Origin: Phytohabitans sp052068095
GTDB lineage: Bacteria > Actinomycetota > Actinomycetes > Mycobacteriales > Micromonosporaceae
Assembly (NCBI RefSeq): GCF_052068095.1
Contig: NZ_JBQHDG010000009.1
Span: 1 to 64,000, forward strand
Length of the DNA: 64,000 bases
Direction of reading: 5' to 3'
The translations under genes and the position numbers were made by a program. Numbering within the stretch: the stretch's first letter is position 1; every line of letters begins with the position of its first letter. Positions 25,795 to 35,300 of this stretch are shown piece after piece. The notes beneath the pieces were generated by a model. The model was not told the DNA's origin. It searched no databases and worked only from the letters and a program-made list of their open reading frames with translations.

Positions 25795-28486
25795 GCCGCC
25801 GGCGGCGGCGTACGGCGGACTCGACCGGCACCACGACGGCGACCGCGGCAAGAAACGCGACAGCGACCAGGCTGACGCCCCACCACGGCACCGCCACCCC
25901 CGGGTCGTCGCCCGTGCCGGTGACCAGCCGCAGCGCCAGCGGCCCGAACGTCAGGTGGGCGAGCAGGATCCCGATCAGCGGCCCGCCGACCGCCGCGACC
26001 GCCACCGGTGGCAGCAGCTCTCCGGCGGCGACCCAGCGGGCCTCGCGTACCCGCAGGCCGAGCGTCCGCAGCCGGCTGAGGGTCTGCCACCGGTCGGGTG
26101 CGCCCGCGGCCGCGCCCAGCGCGAGCCCGAGCAGGCCCAAAGCCACCAGTGCCGCGGCCGAGATCTCGGCCAGCCGCAGGAGGCCGGCGGTGAGCGGCGC
26201 GGTGCGGCGTTCACGCAGCACGTCCGCGCGGAGCACGGCGGCATGCCCGGCCAGCGCCTGAGCCGTCCCGGGGCCGGTGACCCACACGGTGTTCGGCACC
26301 GCGGGCGCGCCGGCGGCGGTGAGGGCGGCGGCGTCCACGATGACGACGTCGGCGGCCGCACCGACGGCGGGTGCCGTGCCCACCGCCTTGAGCGTGATGG
26401 CCGGTGCGTCGTCCCTGGGCAGCCGCATCCGCATCCCGGTTCGCAGGCTGCCGTCGCCGGAACGCACCAGCGCGGGCACGTCGCCCTGAGCCGGCGGCGC
26501 TAGCTGGGCGAGGTCCGGGGCGTCCGGCAGTGGGGTGGTGGCCAGCAGCCGCTGGAACGCGGCGGCGTCCACGATCACCAGGCGTGGGGTCACGAGCGTC
26601 GCGTCGGTGGTGACCCGGGCGCCGTCGATGACCTGTGCCGCGACGGCCTGCCGGACGCCCGGCGCGGCGGCGACGCTTCGGGTCAGCGCGGCCACGTCGA
26701 TTCCCGCGGCGGGGTTGACGTCCAGGCGGGCATCGGCGCCGACGGTGCGCCAGGCCCCGTCCGCCAGGCCCCGTTCGGCGGTGGCGTCGAGCGTGAGCGC
26801 GAAGGAGGCCAGCGCGGCGGCGGCGACCATCACCAGCAACGGCAGCGCGCGCGTTGACGTCGCGGCGGCGCGGGCGGTGCCGAAGACGGCCAGCGGGCGC
26901 CGCGAGCGCAGGGCCCGGCGCAGCGCGAGGCGCGTGCCGGCCGGCAGCAGCCACAGCAGGGCGAGCGTGCCGGAGATGGCGGCGAGGGCGGGTGCGCTCG
27001 ACGGGAGCGCCGCACCGCCGCCGTCGCCACTCGGCGGAACGATCCCGCGCTGGTGCAGCGCGACAAGCGCGGCGACCGCGGCGATCACGACCGCGGCCTC
27101 CAGCGCGGCGCGGCGCAGCTGCCTGGTTTGCCGGATCCAGCGGCGCGCGGCCCGGTTGGCCGGAGCGCGCCGGTCGCGGGTGGACCGGGCGGCGTAGAGC
27201 GTGCCGAACCCCGGACCCGCCGCGGCCGCGGCGAGGGCCACCGGAACCGCCCACCACCAGGAGATGCCGGGCGTGACGGCGCGGGCCAGCGCGAGCCCGG
27301 CCGCGGCTGCCACCAGCGCGACGGCGGCGGACTCGATCAGCAGCTCGGCGCCGAGGTCGGCGAGGCCGACGCCGCGTTGCCGGGCGGCGGCCAGTGCCGG
27401 CAGGCGGCGGCGCATCAGCAGGTCCGCGGCGAGCAGCAGCACCAGTACCGCGCCGGCCAGGACACCGGTGAGCAGGACAGACGCCTGCGCGGACGCGGCG
27501 TCGACCCGGGTCCGCACCTCGCGTAGCACGAAGTCGAGCTGTGACTCCCACTTCAGGGACGTGTCGCCGACGTTCGAGGCGCCGGACGTGGCCTTGAGGG
27601 TGGCCAGCGCCGCGGTGATCGCCTGGGCGGAGTCCGAGTCGAGCGCGTCCGGGTCGGGGGAGAACCGGACGGTGCGGTCGAGCTCTTCCCGGTCGAACGC
27701 GAGCCGGGCGTCGGGCAGTGACTCGGGGGAGAGCAGGCCGCCGAGCCGGGTGGTGCCCACCCCGTCCGCGCCGGCCACCGGCCGCAGCAGCCAGGGCGCC
27801 AGCCGCCAGGTGGGGTCGGCGCTGTCCGTCGCCCGGAAGATGCCGCTCACCCGGACGTCCTTGACCCGCCGGTACTGGTCCACGAGCGGGATGCGGTCGC
27901 CGGGCCGCAGGCCGAGCGCTTCTGCGTCTACTTCGGACAGACCGACCTGTACCTGCCACGGCGGCCCGTTGTAGGGGACCGTGACGGCCCCGTCCACGGT
28001 GGACTCCGGTGGGCCGCCGGCGACCCAGGTGACCCGCGACGGGTCGCTGTACGGGCCGTGCTCGTCGACCAGGTAGGTGAGCCGGAACGTGCGCGGCAGG
28101 CTGCCGTCTGTGATTTTGAGGGTGGGGCCGTTGACCGTGGCGACGGGCGGGCGCAGCACGGCGGCCAGGGCGGGGTCGAGGTCCAGCTTCGCCCGGTCGC
28201 GGAAGTTGTCCATGTCCTCGGCCAGGCGCGGTGCGCGGACCCGCCCGCCGGGCCCGTCGTCGTACTCCCATCGGGCGTGGGCCAGGACGTCGGCGTCCCG
28301 GCCGGCCGCGCGGACCGCGTCGCGTACCGCGTCGTCGGCCGCGGCGCGCAGCAGCGGTGGCGTCGCGCCGGCGAGCAGCGCGACGACCACGACGACGGCG
28401 GCGGCCAGCAGCAGCGGCCCGGTGTCGGCGCGGGCCCGGCCCCGGACGCTGGGCCAGTGAATGGCGGGCGTCCGCGGCCGGATCAC
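25766..28486 (-). CDS. FtsX-like ABC transporter permease (second of pair)
   Basis: A 906-residue permease with an N-terminal helix (about 24-46), a large outer domain (50-310) and membrane blocks around 330-400, 470-560 and 770-890. The GTG start at 28486 overlaps the stop of the preceding permease by 4 bp. The C-terminus is short and basic (RRRRRLSEVLRAGG). It is the last gene of a four-gene operon (ATPase, ATPase, permease, permease). Its end overlaps the convergent GxGYxYP gene. The substrate is not evident. Confidence 0.88.
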   Translation of the reverse strand: MIRPRTPAIHWPSVRGRARADTGPLLLAAAVVVVVALLAGATPPLLRAAADDAVRDAVRAAGRDADVLAHARWEYDDGPGGRVRAPRLAEDMDNFRDRAKLDLDPALAAVLRPPVATVNGPTLKITDGSLPRTFRLTYLVDEHGPYSDPSRVTWVAGGPPESTVDGAVTVPYNGPPWQVQVGLSEVDAEALGLRPGDRIPLVDQYRRVKDVRVSGIFRATDSADPTWRLAPWLLRPVAGADGVGTTRLGGLLSPESLPDARLAFDREELDRTVRFSPDPDALDSDSAQAITAALATLKATSGASNVGDTSLKWESQLDFVLREVRTRVDAASAQASVLLTGVLAGAVLVLLLAADLLMRRRLPALAAARQRGVGLADLGAELLIESAAVALVAAAAGLALARAVTPGISWWWAVPVALAAAAAGPGFGTLYAARSTRDRRAPANRAARRWIRQTRQLRRAALEAAVVIAAVAALVALHQRGIVPPSGDGGGAALPSSAPALAAISGTLALLWLLPAGTRLALRRALRSRRPLAVFGTARAAATSTRALPLLVMVAAAALASFALTLDATAERGLADGAWRTVGADARLDVNPAAGIDVAALTRSVAAAPGVRQAVAAQVIDGARVTTDATLVTPRLVIVDAAAFQRLLATTPLPDAPDLAQLAPPAQGDVPALVRSGDGSLRTGMRMRLPRDDAPAITLKAVGTAPAVGAAADVVIVDAAALTAAGAPAVPNTVWVTGPGTAQALAGHAAVLRADVLRERRTAPLTAGLLRLAEISAAALVALGLLGLALGAAAGAPDRWQTLSRLRTLGLRVREARWVAAGELLPPVAVAAVGGPLIGILLAHLTFGPLALRLVTGTGDDPGVAVPWWGVSLVAVAFLAAVAVVVPVESAVRRRRRLSEVLRAGG

Positions 28487-31400
28487 GACGCCACCCGCAG
28501 GTGCGCGGCGTCGGCCCGGCGCGCCTGCGACACGACCACGGCGGTCGCCGCGAGCGCGCACCCGGCCAGCAGCACGGCGATCAGGGCGGCCTCCGCGGCC
28601 CACGGCCAGGTGGGCACGACGGCCGGCACCGGTACGGCTCCGGTGTCGGAGCGGACCATGAGCGGTGCGACGATGCGGGTAGCGAGCGCGCCGACCGCGG
28701 CGCCGGCCAGCGTCAGGGGCAGCAGCACGCCGGCGTGCTGGCCGAGCAGGACGGCGCGGATCTCTCGCCGGTACATGCCCAGGCCGCGCAGCCGCGCCAC
28801 CTCCACGGCACGTACCCGCAGGTCGAACGTCAGGTGCAGGATCGCGCCGGCGAACAGCAGCAGAGCCGTCGCGGGCACGAGCAGCCGCAGTGCCGCCGGG
28901 AGCCCGGCGCGGGGCGGGCTGCCGATGAGCCGCGCGGTCTCGCCGGCCCGCGATGCGCCGCCACCGGCGCCGGCGACGGGGTTTCCGACCCACCAGGCGT
29001 CGACCGGGTACTCCAGGTCGCCGCTGACCACCAGCGCGCGGGAAAGCGTGTCCACGTCGGCCAGGATCGCGGCCGCGCCCGGGGCGGACGGGACCGTCGG
29101 CACCACCTCGGCCACCCTGATCGACACCGGCGTGGTGCCGATCGGGACGCTGAGTTCGGTTCCTTTGTGGACACCGAGGTCGCCGGCGAGGCGGCTGGAG
29201 ACGGCGACCGGCACCGGCCCGGGATCGGCAAAGGCGGTCGCGACGAGCGTGCGGGCCGCGCCCTCCGGTCCCGCCGGCTGCACCGTCGCCGTCATCTTCA
29301 GCCGCGTGCCGGTGACCACGATCGCCGGATCGGTGAGCCGCGCGGGTGAGGGCGGTGGGGAGGTGGCCGTCCAGGGTGAGCCCGCCGCCCCCGGCACGGT
29401 GAGCGTGATCGCGATGTCACCGCTGGCCTCCGCGGGCGAGACCGGCAAGGCGACGCCGACCAGCCGCAGGCCGTCGACCGGTGCGCAGTCGGCCAGCCGG
29501 TGTGTGGTGCCGTCGAGGAGGATCGGCTCACCCTCGCAGGTGGTCCGCAGTCCCGTGGCGTCCTGCATCAGCAGCCGAGGGGTAACGACGATCCCGGCGC
29601 CGCCCGTCCCGGTGATCGTGAGCGCGTCGCCGGCCGGGACGGCGATGCCCTCGACGCGGGTGGGAGGCGCGAGCGCGGCACCGACGTCCGCCCAGGTCCG
29701 GTCGCCGTCCAGCCGTCCGCGCAGCAGCGATCCGGCCCGCGCCGCGTTGACGGCGACAAGTCGCGGCGGGTCGCCGGCGCTGCCGATCCACTGCCCGACG
29801 GCGATACCACGGTCGGTCGCCGGGCTGACCGTGCCACCGGTCGCCGCGATGACGGCCGCACCGTCGCCCGGGCCCGGCGCGGCGGCGAGGGTGAGCGCGA
29901 GGTCGGTGCCGACCGACAGGTCCGCCTGGTCGTGCTGCGAACGTTCCCACGTCGCGTCGAGCGCCACCCCGAACGTGCCGGCCGCGCAGGCGAGGCCGAT
30001 CAGCAGGCCGGCGGCCATCGCGTGGTAACGGCGCGCGGCCTCGAACGCGGCCAGTGGAAACGCCAGCCCGCGGGCCCTGCGCGCCAGCCGGTCCAGGCCG
30101 TGCAGGGCGGGCGGCGCCACCCGCAGCGCCAGCGCGGCACCGGCGGTGAGCAGGAGCGCGGGCGCGACCACGCGGACGGCGTCGGCGCGCGTGCCGGAGC
30201 CGGTCGGCTGGCTGTTCAGCTGCCACCAACCCACGGCGGCGAACGCCACGAGCAGCAGGTCGGCACCGGATCGGGCGAGCAGCTCGCGCCGGCCGCGGCG
30301 CTCACCCGGCCCGGGGGAGCGCCGGATCGCGAGGACGACGAGCACCGCCGCGAGCGCCACCGCCCCGGCGGCGACCGCGAGCACCTGCGTGCCGTCGACG
30401 CCCGGTCCGGTGGTGAGCCCGGCGCCGGCCAGCGGCGACAGGTGGGTCAGACCGGCGTGCAGGGCCGACGACGCGGGTATCGCGATCGCCACGGCGAGCA
30501 GGGCGAGCGCGATGCCCTCGACGGTCGCGGCGGCGGCGAGCTGGCCGCCGCTGACGCCCAGCGCGGACAGTAGCGCGGTCTCCCCGGTACGCACGCCGGC
30601 GGTGAGCCGGCCGGCCAGCGCGAGGGCGGCCGCGGTCAGCACGCAGCCGAGCACCGCGATCGCGAGCACCGCGGCGGCGGTAACCCGCTGCTGGTCGCGA
30701 GCGTTTCGCAGGGTCAGCGGCAGCGCGGACTCGACGCGCTGGATCCGCACCCGGTCGCCGAGGGCGGCGTCCAGCCGCCGGTCCGCGCCGGACATGTTGG
30801 CGGCGACGGCGTCCAGGTCGCGGCGAGCGGCGTGGGACAGGTCCGGCCGCGCCGTGACCTCCAGCCGGCCGATGAGCGAGCCGCTGGCCCACAGGTCGGC
30901 GAGGTCGACGAGAAACGGCCCGTACGCGTGGACGGGCTGCGGGTTCTGGCCCTGGAAGGCGAAGTCGTAGCCGGCACCGACGAGCGGGTCCCGCTCCCAG
31001 CCGGTACCCGGCAATGGCCGGACGACGCCGACGACGGTGACGTCGAGCGCGGGGGCCGGGTCGACGGCCAGCTCCTCGCCGAGGTGGACGCGGCTGCCGG
31101 GGGTGAGCCTGAGCGTCCGCGCCGTGGACTCGAGGACGACAGTTTCCAGCGGCGCCATGCCGGGCCGCGGCCAGCGGCCGGCCACCAGCCGTGCGCGGGC
31201 CGGAAGGTCGTCCAGGCCCGAGAGGTACGTCTCGGCCATCTCGCCGCCCGAGGGCAGGGACCGCATCACCGACGACGCGCGCATCGCCGTCGTCGCAGGA
31301 AACGGCGCGAGCGCCGAGGTCAGCACGGCGCGCGTGTCGGCGGCAACGGAGGCCGCGTCGGAGGCGCGGACGGTGACCGTGAAAGCGGTGGCCTTGACCT

Positions 31401-31566
31401 CGTCGGGGGCCGCGCGGGCCGCCACGACCTCGAGGGCCCGCTCGCCGGTGCGGGTGACCAGCAGGGCACAGGTGCCGAGCAGCGTGGCGCCGATCGTGAC
31501 GACCGCCAGGAGGGCGGCCAGCAGCGGCCATTGCGCGCGGGCGCGGCGGGCCAGCAGCCTCAGCAC
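28483..31566 (-). CDS. FtsX-like ABC transporter permease (large, first of pair)
   Basis: A 1027-residue permease, unusually long for the family. The N-terminal membrane helix (about 14-37) is followed by an outer domain to about 300, three or four membrane helices (about 300-480), a second outer domain (about 540-850) and a terminal FtsX block (about 860-1020) with RAVEVARLRGLGMYRREIRAVLL-like coupling sequence. It starts at a GTG 10 bp after the second ATPase gene. Two ATPases with two giant permeases suggest a heterodimeric exporter of a bulky substrate such as a lipid or peptide (inference). Confidence 0.88.
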   Translation of the reverse strand: MLRLLARRARAQWPLLAALLAVVTIGATLLGTCALLVTRTGERALEVVAARAAPDEVKATAFTVTVRASDAASVAADTRAVLTSALAPFPATTAMRASSVMRSLPSGGEMAETYLSGLDDLPARARLVAGRWPRPGMAPLETVVLESTARTLRLTPGSRVHLGEELAVDPAPALDVTVVGVVRPLPGTGWERDPLVGAGYDFAFQGQNPQPVHAYGPFLVDLADLWASGSLIGRLEVTARPDLSHAARRDLDAVAANMSGADRRLDAALGDRVRIQRVESALPLTLRNARDQQRVTAAAVLAIAVLGCVLTAAALALAGRLTAGVRTGETALLSALGVSGGQLAAAATVEGIALALLAVAIAIPASSALHAGLTHLSPLAGAGLTTGPGVDGTQVLAVAAGAVALAAVLVVLAIRRSPGPGERRGRRELLARSGADLLLVAFAAVGWWQLNSQPTGSGTRADAVRVVAPALLLTAGAALALRVAPPALHGLDRLARRARGLAFPLAAFEAARRYHAMAAGLLIGLACAAGTFGVALDATWERSQHDQADLSVGTDLALTLAAAPGPGDGAAVIAATGGTVSPATDRGIAVGQWIGSAGDPPRLVAVNAARAGSLLRGRLDGDRTWADVGAALAPPTRVEGIAVPAGDALTITGTGGAGIVVTPRLLMQDATGLRTTCEGEPILLDGTTHRLADCAPVDGLRLVGVALPVSPAEASGDIAITLTVPGAAGSPWTATSPPPSPARLTDPAIVVTGTRLKMTATVQPAGPEGAARTLVATAFADPGPVPVAVSSRLAGDLGVHKGTELSVPIGTTPVSIRVAEVVPTVPSAPGAAAILADVDTLSRALVVSGDLEYPVDAWWVGNPVAGAGGGASRAGETARLIGSPPRAGLPAALRLLVPATALLLFAGAILHLTFDLRVRAVEVARLRGLGMYRREIRAVLLGQHAGVLLPLTLAGAAVGALATRIVAPLMVRSDTGAVPVPAVVPTWPWAAEAALIAVLLAGCALAATAVVVSQARRADAAHLRVAS

Positions 31567-31576
31567 GAGCTGCCGC

Positions 31577-32254
31577 TCACGGCTCGACCTGGCCGTCGTG
31601 TATCCGCATCACCCGGTCGGCCAGCTCCATCATCACCGGGTCGTGTGTGGACACCAGCACCGTGACGCCCTCGGATTCCACCACCCCGCGTAGCAGCGCC
31701 ATCACCGACAGGCCCGTCTCGGCGTCCAACTGCCCAGTGGGCTCGTCCGCGATCAGCAGCCGCGGCGAGGCGGCCAGCGCGCGGGCGATCGCCACCCGCT
31801 GCTGCTGTCCGCCGGACAGCTCGTCCGGCCGCTGCTCGGCGTGGTCGGCCAGGCCGACAAGCTCCAGCAACAGCGCCACCCGCCGCTCACGCTCTTGCGT
31901 CGGCACCCGGGCGAGGCGCAACGGGACGCCGACGTTCTCCGCCGCCGACATCACCGGGATCAGCCCGAAGGTCTGGAACACGTAGGAGACCTTCGCCCGC
32001 CGCAGCCGGGACAGGCCGTCCTCGTCGAGCGCGGTGACCTCGGTGCCGTCGACCACGACGCTTCCCGCGTCCGGGCGGTCGAGGCCGCCGATGACGTTCA
32101 ACAGGGTGGTCTTGCCGGAGCCGGAGCGCCCGACGAGGGCGACCATCGTGCCGGCCGTGACGTCGAAGGAGACGTCCCGCAACGCGTGCACGGACGTCGG
32201 CCCCGAGCCGAAACGCCGGTGCACACCGCGCACCGCGACGAGCGCGTCCGTCAC
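31577..32254 (-). CDS. ABC transporter ATPase
   Basis: A 225-residue ATPase with Walker A GRSGSGKTT (42-50), Q-loop Gln94, signature LSGGQ (146-150) and Walker B LLIADE (166-171). Its GTG start overlaps the upstream ATPase stop (GTGA). It follows the MacB/LolD pattern and belongs to the operon with the other ATPase and the two permeases. Confidence 0.94.
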   Translation of the reverse strand: MTDALVAVRGVHRRFGSGPTSVHALRDVSFDVTAGTMVALVGRSGSGKTTLLNVIGGLDRPDAGSVVVDGTEVTALDEDGLSRLRRAKVSYVFQTFGLIPVMSAAENVGVPLRLARVPTQERERRVALLLELVGLADHAEQRPDELSGGQQQRVAIARALAASPRLLIADEPTGQLDAETGLSVMALLRGVVESEGVTVLVSTHDPVMMELADRVMRIHDGQVEP

Positions 32255-33117
32255 GCGTCGCCGCCGGTGTCCGGGCGGATCTCGACGCGGTCGGCCTCCA
32301 GCGCCAACCGCACCCGCCTGGTCAGCGCCAGCGCCTCGCGGTAGTCGCGCGGCACCTGCACCCGCCCGGCCCTGTCCATCACCGCGTACTCCTCCGCGAT
32401 CACGTGCGTGCCGCCGTCCTCGCGCGTGGCGGTGCGGCGCAGCACCTCGCTGCTGGTGCGCCCGTCCCGGATCGCCACGGTGCGCTCGACCTGGCCGCTG
32501 ACGGCGGGGTCGTGGGTCACGACGACGACCGTGACGGCGAACTGGCGGTTGACGGTGCGCAGCGCCTCGAAGACCTCGGCCGACGTGGCCGCGTCGAGCT
32601 CGCCGGTCGGCTCGTCCGCCAGTAGTACGCGGGGCCGGTTGGCGAGCGCCACCGCGATCGCGACGCGCATCTGCTCGCCGCCGGACAGCTGGGCGGGGCG
32701 CCGGTCGGCGCAGCTCGCGACGCCGAGCGCCGCCAGCAGCTCGCCGGCGCGCTCGCGGCGGTCGCGGGCCGGTACGCGGGCGGCCGTCATCGGCAGGTCG
32801 ACCATCTGGCGCGCGGTCAGGTACGGCACGAGGTTGCTCGCCGTCTGCTGCCGTACGAAACCGACCGTGTGCCGCCGGTAGTGCACGCGATCGGCCCGCG
32901 ACATCGCCAGCAGGTTCCACCGGTCGACGCGCGCCCGCCCGGCGGTGGGCGCGTCGATCCCGGCGAGGATGGAGAGCAACGTCGACTTGCCCGAACCGGA
33001 CGCCCCGACGACGGCGATCATCTCGCCGCGGTCGACGACCAGGTCCAGCCCTTGCAGCGCCTGCACCTCGACCGATCCGGTCTGGTAGATGCGGACAAGG
33101 CTCTCGCAGGCGATCAT
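32251..33117 (-). CDS. ABC transporter ATPase with C-terminal extension
   Basis: A 288-residue ATPase, first gene of the operon. Walker A GASGSGKST (38-46), signature LSGGE (144-148) and Walker B VLLADE (164-169) are intact. After about residue 225 a 60-residue tail (HVIAEEYAVMDRAGRVQVPRDYREAL...) goes beyond the normal ATPase and looks like an AbrB/SpoVT-like strand-rich module or coupling extension; its role is unknown. It is divergent from the DoxX-like gene 80 bp away. Confidence 0.93.
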   Translation of the reverse strand: MIACESLVRIYQTGSVEVQALQGLDLVVDRGEMIAVVGASGSGKSTLLSILAGIDAPTAGRARVDRWNLLAMSRADRVHYRRHTVGFVRQQTASNLVPYLTARQMVDLPMTAARVPARDRRERAGELLAALGVASCADRRPAQLSGGEQMRVAIAVALANRPRVLLADEPTGELDAATSAEVFEALRTVNRQFAVTVVVVTHDPAVSGQVERTVAIRDGRTSSEVLRRTATREDGGTHVIAEEYAVMDRAGRVQVPRDYREALALTRRVRLALEADRVEIRPDTGGDA

Positions 33118-33161
33118 CGAGTGCGATCCTCGCGGCCGGGGTCGGCGGCGTCAATACGGGA

Positions 33162-33188
33162 CCTCACACCTTGCCCGGCTGCCTCGTC
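33162..33188 (+). promoter_or_regulatory. ECF41-like promoter of doxX-like gene
   Basis: CCTCACA, 16 bp, CGTC. ECF41 promoters are described as TGTCACA-N16-CGTC. The predicted start lies within a few bases of the ATG at 33198, implying a leaderless or nearly leaderless mRNA. Confidence 0.55.
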
Positions 33189-33197
33189 GGGAAGGGT

Positions 33198-33566
33198 ATG
33201 AACACCGCTTCCTGGATCATCGCCGGTCTGCTCGCTGTCGCCTTCCTGGCCAGCGGCGCCGCCAAGCTGGTCCTGCCCAAGGAGAAGCTGGCCACACTCC
33301 CCGGCGGGGCGTGGACCGAGGACTTCAGCGCCGGCGCCATCAAAGCGATCGGAACCGTGGAGGTACTCGCCGCCGCCGGCCTGGTCCTGCCCGCCGCGCT
33401 CGACGTCGCGCCCGTCCTGATGCCGCTGGCCGCCCTGGGCGTGGTGCTGCTGATGGTCGGCGCGATGATCACCCACCTGCGCCGCCACGAGTCGAGGGTG
33501 ATCGCGGCCAATCTCGCCTATCTCGCCCTGGCCGGCTTCGTCGCCTGCGCCCGTTTCCTGGGCTGA
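33198..33566 (+). CDS. DoxX family membrane protein
   Basis: A 122-residue protein with four hydrophobic helices (about 5-21, 47-67, 70-92, 99-119) and the DoxX start pattern (ASWIIAGLLAVAFLASGAAKL). DoxX-like proteins are linked to redox or detoxification functions at the membrane. It lies upstream of an ECF41 sigma gene and has its own ECF41-like promoter, so it is probably a target of that sigma factor. The start at 33198 agrees with that promoter. Confidence 0.85.
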   Translation: MNTASWIIAGLLAVAFLASGAAKLVLPKEKLATLPGGAWTEDFSAGAIKAIGTVEVLAAAGLVLPAALDVAPVLMPLAALGVVLLMVGAMITHLRRHESRVIAANLAYLALAGFVACARFLG

Positions 33567-33579
33567 AAAGCCGGGGCGA

Positions 33580-33606
33580 TGTCACGCGCGCGGGGGGTGC
33601 GTCGTC
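33580..33606 (+). promoter_or_regulatory. ECF41-like promoter of sigma gene
   Basis: TGTCACG (33580-33586), 16 bp, CGTC (33603-33606). It matches the published ECF41 consensus at all but one base. The GTG start at 33616 is only 10 bp beyond, so the transcript is probably leaderless and autoregulated. Confidence 0.7.
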
Positions 33607-33615
33607 TCCCATTGC

Positions 33616-34479
33616 GTGGACGACATGTTCGAAGAGCACCAGCCGCATCTGATGCGGGTGGCCTACCACCTGATGGGTACGGTCAGCGAGGCCGAGGACG
33701 CGGTGCAGGAGGCGTACCTGCGCCTCGTCCGCACCGGCGCCGAGGTCGACGATCCGCGGTCCTGGCTGACCACCACCGTGACGAGGATCTGCCTGGACCA
33801 GCTCACCTCGGCCCGGGCCCGCCGGGAGCGGTACGTCGGGCCGTGGCTGCCGGAGCCTGTCGTGGCCCCGGCGCCGGCGCTCGGCCCGGAAGACCGGCTC
33901 ACCCTCGACGACTCGGTCAGCCTCGCCATGCTCGTGGTGCTGGAGTCGCTCAGCCCGGCCGAGCGGATCGTCTTCGTCCTGCACGAGGCGTTCGGGTTCG
34001 CGCACGCCGAGATCGCGGGCATCGTTGGCCGGCAGGAGACGGCGTGCCGGCAGCTGCTGGCCCGCGCGCGGCGGCACGTAGACGAGCGCGCCCCGCGCTT
34101 CACCCCGGACCGCGACGAGCACCGCACCGCGGTCACCGCGTTCCTGCGCGCGGCCGCGGACGGCGATCTCGACGCGCTGGCCGGCGTGCTCGACCCGCGG
34201 GTGGTCCTGCGCTCCGACGGCGGCGGCCAGGTCACCTCGGCGCGCCGCCCGGTGAGCGGAGCCCGCGACGTCGCGAGGCTGCTGCTCGGCCTGGCCGCCC
34301 GCGACCGCACGGACTGGCGGATGACGCCGGTCAACGGCATGCCGGGCGCGGTGTTCAGCCGCGCCGGCCGGGTGGTCGGGGTGATGGCGTTCACCGTCTT
34401 CGCCGGCCGGATCACCGAGATCGACTTCGTGCTCAACCCGGAGAAGCTGCGCCACCTGGGGGCCGTCCGCCATGACTGA
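33616..34479 (+). CDS. sigJ: ECF41-type RNA polymerase sigma factor (SigJ-like)
   Basis: A 287-residue sigma factor: region 2 (about 5-70), region 4 (about 105-155) and a fused SnoaL-like C-terminal domain (165-285) that modulates activity in place of an anti-sigma factor. ECF41 hallmarks are visible: WLPEP in the linker (77-81), DGGGQ (201-205) and NPEKL (274-278). The start is the GTG at 33616. It overlaps the following hydrolase gene by 8 bp. The DoxX-like gene just upstream and this gene share the same promoter type. Confidence 0.93.
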   Translation: MDDMFEEHQPHLMRVAYHLMGTVSEAEDAVQEAYLRLVRTGAEVDDPRSWLTTTVTRICLDQLTSARARRERYVGPWLPEPVVAPAPALGPEDRLTLDDSVSLAMLVVLESLSPAERIVFVLHEAFGFAHAEIAGIVGRQETACRQLLARARRHVDERAPRFTPDRDEHRTAVTAFLRAAADGDLDALAGVLDPRVVLRSDGGGQVTSARRPVSGARDVARLLLGLAARDRTDWRMTPVNGMPGAVFSRAGRVVGVMAFTVFAGRITEIDFVLNPEKLRHLGAVRHD

Positions 34480-35275
34480 CCTCGCGTTCACCCGTACCGG
34501 CCGGGGCGAGCCGCTGGTGCTCGTACACGGCATCGGCGGCTCGAAGGCCACCTGGCAGCCGGTCGTCGTCCACCTCGCCGAGCGGTTCGACGTCATCGCC
34601 GTCGACCTACCCGGGTTCGGCGACTCCCCGGAGCTGCCGGCCACCGTAGAGCCGACGCCGGCCGCGCTCGCCGCGGCGCTCCTGGAGTTTCTCGACCGGC
34701 TCGGCGTGGGGCCGTTTCACATCGCCGGCAACTCGCTCGGCGGCTGGGTGGTCCTGGAGCTGGCCCGGATCCGCGAGGTGCGCACCGTCACCCTGCTCTC
34801 CCCGGCCGGGCTGTGGCGCGGCGGCGCCCCGCTGTACTGCCGGATCAGCCTCGGCGCAAGCCGGTGGATGGCGCGCCGGGCCACCCGCCTGCTGCTGTGG
34901 GCGGTCGCGACCGCGGTCGGGCGGACGGTCACTCTCGCGCAGACCCACGGCCGGCCGTGGGCGATGAGCGCCGACTACGCCCGCACCTCGGTGCGCGCGC
35001 TGGCGAAGTGCACCGGCTTCGAGGCGACGATGCGCGCCACCAACACGCGGCGGTTCCTCGACGGCACCGGCATCGCCGCACCCATGACGCTCGCGTTCGG
35101 CAGCCGCGACATGATCCTGCTGCCGCGCCAGTCCCGGCACCTCGACCAGCTACCCGGCACCGTGCGGATCGACGCGCTGCCGCGCTGCGGCCACGTACCG
35201 ATGGCCGATGACCCGCCGGTCGTCGCCGGCGTGATCACACGCGGCACCCAGGCGGGTTTCGAGGCGACGCGGTAA
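34472..35275 (+). CDS. Alpha/beta hydrolase
   Basis: A 267-residue hydrolase of the alpha/beta fold. The oxyanion segment LVLVHGIGGSKATW (16-29), nucleophile elbow GNSLGG with Ser88, an Asp in FGSRDMILL and a His in RCGHVPMADDP complete the triad. There is no signal peptide. It overlaps the sigma gene by 8 bp and so is co-translated with it, and may hydrolyse a stress-related ester. The substrate is unknown. Confidence 0.9.
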   Translation: MTDLAFTRTGRGEPLVLVHGIGGSKATWQPVVVHLAERFDVIAVDLPGFGDSPELPATVEPTPAALAAALLEFLDRLGVGPFHIAGNSLGGWVVLELARIREVRTVTLLSPAGLWRGGAPLYCRISLGASRWMARRATRLLLWAVATAVGRTVTLAQTHGRPWAMSADYARTSVRALAKCTGFEATMRATNTRRFLDGTGIAAPMTLAFGSRDMILLPRQSRHLDQLPGTVRIDALPRCGHVPMADDPPVVAGVITRGTQAGFEATR

Positions 35276-35300
35276 CTTGTCCGGCGTCGAGCAGTCCCCT

